From: Pseudomonadota bacterium
GTDB taxonomy: Bacteria; Desulfobacterota; Desulfobacteria; Desulfobacterales; RPRI01
NCBI GenBank assembly: GCA_018819005.1
Contig: JAHJQU010000034.1
Coordinates: 1-7,647, forward strand
Length of the DNA stretch: 7,647 nucleotides
Reading direction: 5' to 3'
A program made the translations under genes and the position numbers. The notes beneath the pieces were generated by a model that worked only from the letters and a program-made list of their open reading frames with translations, was not told the origin of the DNA and made no database searches. Position 1 is the first letter of the stretch. Each line of letters begins with the position of its first letter. Below, in pieces: positions 1-5,968 of the stretch.

Positions 1-1564
1 CTGTTTTCCTGGGTCTTCTCCCTTTTGCCCACATCGACCTGAAAAAACGCATGAAATCGTCAAAAGGCACGGGGGCCACCTCTTCGGGAAGGCCGAGGCG
101 ATATCTTGCAAAAAGGGTAAGAATAATCTTTTTATGGTTTAAAAAGCGGTCCTGAACCTGGCTTATCTCAACAGTCATAAGGCGCATAAGATCATCGAAG
201 GCCATAACAGATTCGAGCACCCTCTCGCATTCTTCCACTTCCGATAAGGCGGCAAATTCTCTGTAAATACGGCCGGTTTTAAAGTTATCAAAATAAAGCG
301 GCTTCTTGATTAAAAGCCCGCCTAAAACTCCCATCCATTCTTCTCCCCAGAAGGAAAGCGGAAGCCCGAATTTTGCAAACCAGGCACTCTGTACCCATTT
401 TTTGGCACTCTCCTTGAGTTCAAGGGCAAGCCCGAAACCTGTTCTGAAAATATGGGCAACATGATATTGTTCGATCATTGCAGCGGTACGACCGGTATCC
501 GCTTTTTGGCCCGCCTTTAAAAGCCGTTCGAGCCCGATGCTCAAATACCCGCATGCTTTCCTGACAACTTCCTTTAATTCATCCCTGCTTTTTATGTTTT
601 TCTGATCTGCGGCAATAATCTGGTTGCAAAGAGCCGCAAATTCCACCTGGAGATTCTGAAGCACTTCACCTGCAGAAATTCTGTTAAGCGACATCGCAAA
701 CAAATTGTCTTCTTTGAGCATCCCGTAAGGATAAAGGGGAACCGGCATCAGGGAAACATATTCATCCCTTCTTTTTGAGATTTTTTTACGGCGCACAAGC
801 GCTTCCGGCTTTAAGGGAGAATAAATTCCGGCAGCTTCATGAAAAGGTAAAAAACCCTTTTCCGCAAGCCGGACATTCCTTATGCGGTAAAATTCCTCCT
901 CCATTTCGGCCGGAAGAACAGACAATGATTCAAAGAGTATTTGCTGGTATTTCTTATGGTCATGCTCCGCAATCTTTTCCAGCATCTTTATTATAAACTC
1001 TTCTCTCTGTGCCTTTCCTGGCTTCTCTTCATCTGTCTCTGCCTCAGGCTCCGGCGCCTCATATTCTGGATGGTCAAGGACCTTGATATAGAAAATATCG
1101 TCAATCGTAACAAAATCCTTTCCGAGAGTTGACGGGTCCTGATCATGCTCCCTTATTGCAACCCTTATATTGTTATAAAGATAATATTCTATAAGGTCTG
1201 ATTTTTTTTCAATTGCCCATTTTATGAAACGGTCCGGGGCTGCCTGAAACAGAATATCAAACCATCTTGTGACTGAACCTGTGTCAATCCTGTCCCTTTC
1301 CCAGAGCTCAACATCTAGAATGTAGTCCCACTGCCTGTCGGATGCCAAGGCAAGTAGCTCATAAGAATCGTTAAGCCCTATATCGTGTACAAGAAAATAA
1401 AAGTCTTGCTCGGGAAAAGAATGGATGAGGGCAGCCGGATGTTTTGCTTCGAGAATGCGGCCAAGGGCTTTTTCTGAAGAAAGCGCGATGATCTCTTTTC
1501 GTTGTGAAAGCAGGTCGCCAGACCTTTTTGCTGCAAGGTTATATTCATTCCTTTTATTAACCAT
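1..1564 (-). CDS. DUF6178 family protein, C-terminus cut by window edge
   Basis: An uninterrupted reading frame of 521 codons starts at ATG 1564-1562 and leaves the window at base 1 without a stop, so the C-terminus is missing. A Shine-Dalgarno stretch GAAGGGA (1569-1575) lies 4 to 6 bases before the ATG and fixes the start. The protein is soluble, mostly helical and charged, with no signal peptide or membrane segment. Recognisable conserved blocks are SFPEQDFYFLVHDIG (residues 49-63), LELWERDR-like DVELWERDR (84-92), an acidic linker rich in Glu and Pro (about 165-185), and RNVRLAEKGFLPFHEA (229-244). I recall these blocks from the uncharacterised DUF6178 family of Desulfobacterota; the family name is from memory. 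No catalytic motif is visible and the function is unknown. The gene follows ampG on the same strand after a 198-base spacer that carries its own promoter and a double hairpin, so it is probably a separate transcription unit. Confidence 0.8.
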   Translation of the reverse strand, partial: MVNKRNEYNLAAKRSGDLLSQRKEIIALSSEKALGRILEAKHPAALIHSFPEQDFYFLVHDIGLNDSYELLALASDRQWDYILDVELWERDRIDTGSVTRWFDILFQAAPDRFIKWAIEKKSDLIEYYLYNNIRVAIREHDQDPSTLGKDFVTIDDIFYIKVLDHPEYEAPEPEAETDEEKPGKAQREEFIIKMLEKIAEHDHKKYQQILFESLSVLPAEMEEEFYRIRNVRLAEKGFLPFHEAAGIYSPLKPEALVRRKKISKRRDEYVSLMPVPLYPYGMLKEDNLFAMSLNRISAGEVLQNLQVEFAALCNQIIAADQKNIKSRDELKEVVRKACGYLSIGLERLLKAGQKADTGRTAAMIEQYHVAHIFRTGFGLALELKESAKKWVQSAWFAKFGLPLSFWGEEWMGVLGGLLIKKPLYFDNFKTGRIYREFAALSEVEECERVLESVMAFDDLMRLMTVEISQVQDRFLNHKKIILTLFARYRLGLPEEVAPVPFDDFMRFFRSMWAKGRRPRKT

Positions 1565-1626
1565 TATTTCCCTTCAGGTTTTCATTTATTTAAATATTGA
1601 CGGTTTCGTTAAAAATCATAAAGCCT

Positions 1627-1695
1627 GTCACTCCCGTGAAAACGGGAGTCCAGGACTACTTGAATAGACTGGATTCCCGCTTTCGCGGGAATGAC
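1627..1695. repeat. Inverted pair of 27-base hairpin repeats
   Basis: Two 27-base units face each other with a 15-base spacer: 1627-1653 and 1669-1695. Each unit is itself a hairpin with a perfect 8-bp stem and 4-base loop (stems 1630-1637/1642-1649 and 1673-1680/1685-1692). Put in the same orientation, the units share GTCA, a TCCCG/CGGGA core, a GAAA loop and TCCAG, and differ at only 4 of 27 positions. The whole element can also fold as one long hairpin. It resembles the widespread proteobacterial intergenic palindromes built on ATTCCCGC...GCGGGAAT. It lies between ampG and the DUF6178 gene, downstream of the predicted promoter of the latter, so it would be transcribed in its leader. Neither side has a T tract directly after a stem, so it is not a classic intrinsic terminator. 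Confidence 0.9.
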
Positions 1696-1730
1696 GGAAA
1701 AAAGGCAATTTGATTGGTTTTATGGATAAT

Positions 1731-1759
1731 ATTATAAACGTACGTGAGGAATCTTGCAA
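1731..1759 (-). promoter_or_regulatory. Sigma70-type promoter for the DUF6178 gene
   Basis: On the minus strand there is a -35 box TTGCAA (1759-1754, 4 of 6 consensus), a 17-base spacer, and a perfect -10 box TATAAT (1736-1731). Transcription would start near 1724 and give a leader of about 160 bases containing the hairpin pair before the ATG at 1564. The spacer holds a perfect 8-base palindrome, ACGTACGT (1738-1745). The boxes begin only a few bases after the ampG stop codon at 1763-1765, as expected for the promoter of the next gene. Confidence 0.6.
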
Positions 1760-1762
1760 TCA

Positions 1763-3028
1763 TTATACTTTATCAGGATTCCATGGCGCAAATTTCAAAA
1801 GGAGGAGCATGCCCGGTATTGCAATCAGGGTACATGCGATAAAAAAAAGCTCCCAGCCCGTATTCCCTACCAGAAATCCGGTAGGAGCCGAAGCAAGTAC
1901 CCGCGGAATACCCATGAGGCTGCTCAAAAGTGCATACTGGGTAGCAGTGAATTTCTTATTTGTAATGCTTGCCATAAATGCGGTAAAGGCCGCAGTCCCC
2001 ATTCCGCTTGAAAAATTCTCAAAAGCAATTACGCCGGAGAGAATCGGAACACTGTATCCTGTATGGGCAAGAAAGGCGAAACCTGCTGTCGATAATGCCT
2101 GGAAAAAACCAAAGATCCAGAGACTCCGGTTTATTCCGATATAAAGCATTGCAAACCCTCCGGCAAGACTGCCTGCAATTGTCGCCCAGAAGCCGAAAAG
2201 CTTGACAACCGCGCCTATTTCAGTTTTTGAGAACCCGATATCAATATAAAACGGGATAGTCATGGCGCTTGCCATTGTATCGCCGATCTTATATAAAACG
2301 ATAAAGGCGAGTATCCATATTGCACCTTTCCTGCTGAAATATTCGGTTAGCGGCTCTATTACGGCTTCTTTAATGGTTTTTGGAGTGCCGGCAGAAATTT
2401 CCGGTTCAGGAGACAAAATCGTTGCAAGGATGCACGGCAAAAGACAGGCAGCCATTATCAGATAAACCGCCCTGTAAGAGAGCGTATCGGCCATTATCAA
2501 GCCGCCGCCCGAAGCAATCAGCATGCCTACCCTATAACCGTTGATATAAAGCGAAGAACCGAGGCCAAGCTCTTCATCGGGAAGGCTTTCCCGTCTGAAT
2601 GCGTCAACTATAATATCCTGGGTTGCACTGAAAAATGTTACAAGGATCGCCGCGAAGATGACATAAAGAGGGTTTCTTCCCGGCTCAGTGAATCCGAGTC
2701 CAGCAATAGATAAAACAAGAAGGAGCTGTGCGGAAAGAAGCCATCCTCTTCTTCTTCCGAGAAACGCCGGTATATAACGGTCTAAAAAAGGAGCCCAGAG
2801 GAACTTGACAGTATAGGGAAGGCCGACCAGGGACATCATGCCTATCATTGCAAGGTCAACCCCTTCATCTTTCATCCATGCCTGCAATAATGTTATGGTG
2901 AGAAGAAGAGGCAGGCCGCATGAAAAGCCCATCACAAAAGTCACAAGCATCCGGCCGCTGAATATTACGCCAAGAACCGGTTCGCGCTTTCCTGACTTCC
3001 TGCTTTTATTTGCCTGCGCTGTCTGCAA
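1763..3028 (-). CDS. ampG: AmpG-type muropeptide permease (MFS transporter)
   Basis: This is a 421-residue inner-membrane transporter of the major facilitator superfamily, AmpG branch. AmpG imports GlcNAc-anhydroMurNAc peptides from the periplasm for cell-wall recycling. Visible AmpG hallmarks are GFSCGLPLLLT (34-44), LQAWM (48-52), KFLWAPFLDRY (75-85), GRRRGWLL (91-98), SATQDIIVDAFR (134-145) and ENFSSGMGTAAFTAFM (337-352), with about 12 hydrophobic segments. It is shorter than the E. coli protein (491 residues) and appears to lack its extra C-terminal segments, as in many short homologues. The start is an unusual TTG at 3028-3026, five bases after the stop of the PEP carboxykinase gene and without a visible Shine-Dalgarno site. 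No ATG or GTG lies between the upstream in-frame stop and this TTG, and the next ATG (2950-2948, residue 27) would cut the first membrane helix. Translation may be coupled to the upstream gene. No ampC or ampR is nearby. A related sugar or peptide transporter role cannot be excluded. Confidence 0.9.
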   Translation of the reverse strand: MQTAQANKSRKSGKREPVLGVIFSGRMLVTFVMGFSCGLPLLLTITLLQAWMKDEGVDLAMIGMMSLVGLPYTVKFLWAPFLDRYIPAFLGRRRGWLLSAQLLLVLSIAGLGFTEPGRNPLYVIFAAILVTFFSATQDIIVDAFRRESLPDEELGLGSSLYINGYRVGMLIASGGGLIMADTLSYRAVYLIMAACLLPCILATILSPEPEISAGTPKTIKEAVIEPLTEYFSRKGAIWILAFIVLYKIGDTMASAMTIPFYIDIGFSKTEIGAVVKLFGFWATIAGSLAGGFAMLYIGINRSLWIFGFFQALSTAGFAFLAHTGYSVPILSGVIAFENFSSGMGTAAFTAFMASITNKKFTATQYALLSSLMGIPRVLASAPTGFLVGNTGWELFFIACTLIAIPGMLLLLKFAPWNPDKV

Positions 3029-3033
3029 GGAGT

Positions 3034-5013
3034 TTATACCGTTCGACTGGTATTATGTTTAAGCATATCGGCAGGTGTTACAACAGATCCGAATATCTGT
3101 TTGAGGTTCAGAAGCTGCCCGCGCTGCTCATTTAAGACTTCAAACAATTTGCCGGGTATCTCCTTTTCCTTTCCATACGCATCGATCTGGAGATCGATCA
3201 TTGCGATTATATTGTCAACGTACAGGGAGAACTGCTTAACGTAAAGCGATTCCGGATAATCTTTTCCAATTAAGTCCCGAAATAATTTTTTGAGATCTTC
3301 ATATCCGGGTATTTCGCCTATCGGCGTCTCTATCGCCACGACCTCGTCATATACCTTTCTTTCAAGCCAGCCCAGCCATACTTTTACATCTCTTTTTTCG
3401 CCAAGAAGCTTGTTCGATGTTCCGCCTCTTGCCTTTTCTGTGAGAAAGTAATTGAGCCCTGCCATAATAGGCTTATGTTCCCCGGCTATTTTCTCATTAC
3501 CGAAAAAAAGGAACTGTGCATCCATATATTCGGCAAGGGATCCGGGAATAAACGGCGCATTGGCCCACGGAGCTCGCTTTACTCCGGTCGCACCGACTTC
3601 CGTTGCAGTTGCTGCAGATACGATCGAAGCCCCGATAACAACTCCATAATCCGAATTCTTGGCAACTCTTACAGGCGGCATGGTATCACTATCCCTGCCG
3701 CTGTATGTAAATACTCTGGTGATAACTCCTTCAGGATCTTCGTTCTTAGGAGAATAGTTGGCAAGAGCCTTTGATGTCAGAGTGGCACGTGCATTGGGAT
3801 GAGATATGGGAACAGGATTTCCGTTCTTATCAACCATCCCCTTTTCCCATGGACCCTGGAAGTTAAAACCTTTTACAGGCGGCTCCTCGCCGTTTCCTGT
3901 CCATTGGGGCACACCATTTTCATCAATAAGGACATTTGACCATATAACTTCTGTGCCTTCATTTCTGAGAAGCACTATAAGCTTCGGGTCGCCTTCCAGA
4001 TTGACATCTTCAACAATCCCGAATATTCCGCACTCCGGATTAATTGATCTGATCGCCCCTTTTTCGTCAATCCACAACTGGGCAAGATCATCCCCGATAA
4101 AATAGTGTCCGGCCATAGCAGTAGTCGTCTTTCCGCATCCGCTCGGGGCAGCCCCGTCAAACCATGTTACACGGCCTCCCGGCCCTTCGATGCCGGTGAT
4201 GAACATGTGCTCGGACAGCTCCCAGCCCCTGTTTTCATAAACAGCCTTATCAACTGAAAACCTGTGATTTCCCTTTTTCAGCAAAAGAGTATTTCCCGCA
4301 TATGTGCAGTTTATGCTGTAAGTCGTCTGGTAGCTCCTGTCCATGTAAACACGGGCATTGGGAAGATCTTCCGCCCTGTTTTTACCTTGGCTGTGGATGT
4401 TTGTGTAAAAATGACCAAGCCGCTTAACCTCATTATCAAAAGAAAGGAATGCATTCCTGTATAAAATCTCGGCGCTGTGGGCAACATAGGCGGAACTGGT
4501 TATCTCTATGGCAGGATTTGACATTGGTGAACCGACAGGCCCGCGCATGTAAAAACCTGCTATCATTACTTTACCACGCATTATCCCAGACATCTTGTCA
4601 CCGATATCTTTTAAGGCTTCATCCCTTAATGTTTTATTTGCAAGAGAACTGATCTCTTCCCCTTCATTGGCAATATAATAGGTTCGATCAGTAATGCGCC
4701 CCTGCTCTTTCTTCAGGTCATAGTGTATTGTATGTCCTTTCATGGGAAGTGTTGCTTCTTCACCATTTTTTATGGCAAGATCTCTGATATACTGCCTGTC
4801 AGCCTCAGTTCCGGTATTGATAAAAATGGAATCCGGCTGACACATCACAATCGAATTTGCTATTTTTAACAGAACACCTTCGTGCTTTATTGTTGAGATC
4901 TTCGAAAGATTTTCACTATCAAGCCTTTTTTCAAAAAATTTGAGGGCTGCTTCATAAGTTTTTACTCCGCCCATCTCCTGAACGATATCGATACCTTTCT
5001 TTTTTGTAAGCAT
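3034..5013 (-). CDS. pckG: Phosphoenolpyruvate carboxykinase, GTP type, divergent
   Basis: This 659-residue cytosolic enzyme interconverts oxaloacetate plus GTP with PEP, CO2 and GDP, the entry step of gluconeogenesis (or, in reverse, CO2 fixation). Blocks of the GTP-type family are visible in order: GPVGSP (159-163 region), GNTLLLKK (240-247, with the metal-ligand Lys), SEHM with His269, the P-loop GAAPSGCGKTT (287-297) with the reactive Cys293, GDDLA (307-311, metal-binding Asp), INPECGIFGI (324-333), HPNARA (405-410), GASIVSAATA (461-470) and AIETPIGEIP (560-569). It is some 40-60 residues longer than typical bacterial or animal enzymes, and the P-loop and the GASIVSA block deviate from the usual FPSACGKTN and GAAMRSEA. 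I infer a divergent, perhaps archaeal-like clade. The start ATG 5013 has a strong GAGGGAG site (5019-5025) overlapping the rdgB stop codon. The gene is in an operon between rdgB (11-base gap) and ampG (5-base gap). The nucleotide used (GTP, or another) is inferred from the family. Confidence 0.92.
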   Translation of the reverse strand: MLTKKKGIDIVQEMGGVKTYEAALKFFEKRLDSENLSKISTIKHEGVLLKIANSIVMCQPDSIFINTGTEADRQYIRDLAIKNGEEATLPMKGHTIHYDLKKEQGRITDRTYYIANEGEEISSLANKTLRDEALKDIGDKMSGIMRGKVMIAGFYMRGPVGSPMSNPAIEITSSAYVAHSAEILYRNAFLSFDNEVKRLGHFYTNIHSQGKNRAEDLPNARVYMDRSYQTTYSINCTYAGNTLLLKKGNHRFSVDKAVYENRGWELSEHMFITGIEGPGGRVTWFDGAAPSGCGKTTTAMAGHYFIGDDLAQLWIDEKGAIRSINPECGIFGIVEDVNLEGDPKLIVLLRNEGTEVIWSNVLIDENGVPQWTGNGEEPPVKGFNFQGPWEKGMVDKNGNPVPISHPNARATLTSKALANYSPKNEDPEGVITRVFTYSGRDSDTMPPVRVAKNSDYGVVIGASIVSAATATEVGATGVKRAPWANAPFIPGSLAEYMDAQFLFFGNEKIAGEHKPIMAGLNYFLTEKARGGTSNKLLGEKRDVKVWLGWLERKVYDEVVAIETPIGEIPGYEDLKKLFRDLIGKDYPESLYVKQFSLYVDNIIAMIDLQIDAYGKEKEIPGKLFEVLNEQRGQLLNLKQIFGSVVTPADMLKHNTSRTV

Positions 5014-5018
5014 ATCAT

Positions 5019-5025
5019 CTCCCTC
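5019..5025 (-). promoter_or_regulatory. Ribosome binding site of pckG overlapping the rdgB stop
   Basis: On the minus strand GAGGGAG ends 5 bases before the ATG at 5013-5011. Its first base is also the last base of the rdgB TAG stop (5027-5025), so ribosomes ending rdgB would be placed on it. It is the strongest Shine-Dalgarno site in the window and suits a highly made metabolic enzyme. Confidence 0.75.
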
Positions 5026-5702
5026 TATCGGATTTTAATATCAGTCTTTTCACAGCCTGGCATCACCTTAAACTTATCCTGTACCGATATATTCTGGCGT
5101 ATCCAGATCAATGCTTTCTCAAATTCGTTTTTAAGTTCATTTAAAGCCTTACCTCTGTGACTTACAGCGCTCTTCTCTCCCATACTCATTTCGGCAAAGG
5201 TCTTTTTCAAAAGGGGGTAATAAAATATGGGGTCATAGCCAAATCCGTTTGTTCCGGCTTGTTTCTCGGCAATAATTCCCTCACAGCGTCCTTCATACGT
5301 AAGGGCATTACCGGTTGGAACAGCAACCGATATAACGCACTCAAAAGAAGCTTTTCTGTCGGTTTTGTTCTTCATCTCATTGAGCAAATTGATGCACCGT
5401 TCTTCATCTTTAAGGTTCTCGCCGCCGTATCTCGCTGAAAAAACACCCGGAGCACCGGAAAGGGCTTCTACAACAAGACCTGAATCATCAGCCAGAACCG
5501 GAAACCCGAAAACTCTCGCAGCAAAGCTCGCTTTTTTGTAAGCATTTTCATCAAAGGTATTCCCGTCTTCTTCAACCTGTGGAATAGGGCCAAAATCCTG
5601 TAAATTTTTAATCTTAACGGGGTGATTTTTTAAGAGGGCTTCGATTTCTGCAGTTTTACCGCGGTTCCGTGTGGCTATGACAAGAGTTATTAAATTGTCC
5701 AT
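5025..5702 (-). CDS. rdgB: XTP/dITP (non-canonical purine NTP) pyrophosphatase, RdgB/HAM1
   Basis: The enzyme hydrolyses dITP, ITP and XTP to monophosphates and pyrophosphate, keeping deaminated purines out of DNA and RNA. Family motifs are ATRNRGKTAEI (10-20), ADDSGLVVEAL (71-81) with the catalytic-type Asp pair, GAPGVFSARYGG (83-94), NGFGYDPIF (152-160) and SHRGKAL (181-187). I start at ATG 5702-5700, giving 225 residues, because family members begin a few residues before the ATRNxGK motif. The frame stays open upstream to a TTG at 5744, but that would add 14 unrelated residues, has no ribosome site and lies just about 13 bases after the predicted transcription start. The chosen ATG also lacks a clear Shine-Dalgarno site. 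The C-terminus carries roughly 20 residues beyond the usual end (about 206-225, ending DIKIR), without a known motif. It is the first gene of the operon rdgB-pckG-ampG. Confidence 0.93.
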   Translation of the reverse strand: MDNLITLVIATRNRGKTAEIEALLKNHPVKIKNLQDFGPIPQVEEDGNTFDENAYKKASFAARVFGFPVLADDSGLVVEALSGAPGVFSARYGGENLKDEERCINLLNEMKNKTDRKASFECVISVAVPTGNALTYEGRCEGIIAEKQAGTNGFGYDPIFYYPLLKKTFAEMSMGEKSAVSHRGKALNELKNEFEKALIWIRQNISVQDKFKVMPGCEKTDIKIR

Positions 5703-5763
5703 TCTGAGAGCTTTTGTCTTTAAATTGATATGGAAATGAAGCAATTTTTTAAACAGGCTATTA

Positions 5764-5792
5764 TTTATAAATCATGGTTTCCCCTTTGTAAA
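5764..5792 (-). promoter_or_regulatory. Sigma70-type promoter of the rdgB-pckG-ampG operon
   Basis: The minus strand carries TTTACA (5792-5787, 5 of 6 matches to the -35 consensus), a 17-base spacer and TATAAA (5769-5764, 5 of 6 matches to the -10 consensus). Transcription would start near 5757, about 55 bases before the rdgB ATG at 5702. This is the best promoter match upstream of the operon and argues against the TTG start at 5744. Confidence 0.65.
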
Positions 5793-5893
5793 GTTTTTTC
5801 GCCACCAGGTAATTATCTCCGGATGGAAACCAACTGATTCATGTGTCGGTTCATAACCCGTTAAACAACTTATAATTCTTTACAAATATTTTC

Positions 5894-5902
5894 TGTTATA
5901 CT
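5894..5902 (+). promoter_or_regulatory. Extended -10 promoter of the K+ channel gene
   Basis: TGTTATACT fits the extended -10 pattern TG-n-TATAAT with one mismatch. At 16-18 bases upstream there is no good -35 box; TTTACA (5879-5884) is only about 12 bases away, too close. An extended -10 can work without a -35. The predicted start near 5909 gives a leader of about 60 bases before the ATG at 5969. Confidence 0.45.
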
Positions 5903-5968
5903 ACATCATCATTATAGTTTGATTTCCTTCCAGATCCACTTGATCCACAAATTAGATCCGGGCAATAA

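Larger units (their letters stand above)
5745..5968. other. Divergent intergenic region between rdgB and the K+ channel gene
   Basis: This AT-rich spacer holds a near-consensus minus-strand promoter for rdgB and an extended -10 plus-strand promoter for the channel gene. Just before the channel gene GATCCAC occurs twice (5933-5939 and 5942-5948), followed by GATCC (5955-5959). A short GGTT-cat-AACC hairpin near 5850 is too weak to interpret. No small gene with a start and ribosome site was found. Confidence 0.6.

Noticed and set aside
1627..1695. Intrinsic terminator for ampG, or a CRISPR-like repeat pair
   Set aside because: Neither hairpin is directly followed by a T run on either strand (the nearest, on the minus strand, is over 10 bases away), and there are just two units in inverted orientation with a 15-base spacer, unlike a CRISPR array.
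1710..2144. Plus-strand reading frame of 144 codons
   Set aside because: It lies almost wholly antisense to ampG, has no ribosome site and its translation shows no family resemblance; it is a shadow of the transporter gene.
3806..4105. Plus-strand frame of 99 codons opposite pckG
   Set aside because: Its translation mirrors the conserved PEP carboxykinase coding sequence and has no features of its own.
1763..5702. A functional system linking rdgB, pckG and ampG
   Set aside because: The genes are close-packed and probably co-transcribed, but all three are known housekeeping families from different pathways, and nothing in the sequence suggests a shared new function.
5703..5744. Upstream TTG start adding 14 residues to rdgB
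   Set aside because: No ribosome site, only about 13 bases after the predicted transcription start, and the extra residues do not belong to the family's N-terminus.
5840..5865. Small hairpin GGTT-cat-AACC in the divergent spacer
   Set aside because: The stem is 4 bp with a 3-base loop, which is expected by chance in a spacer of this length.
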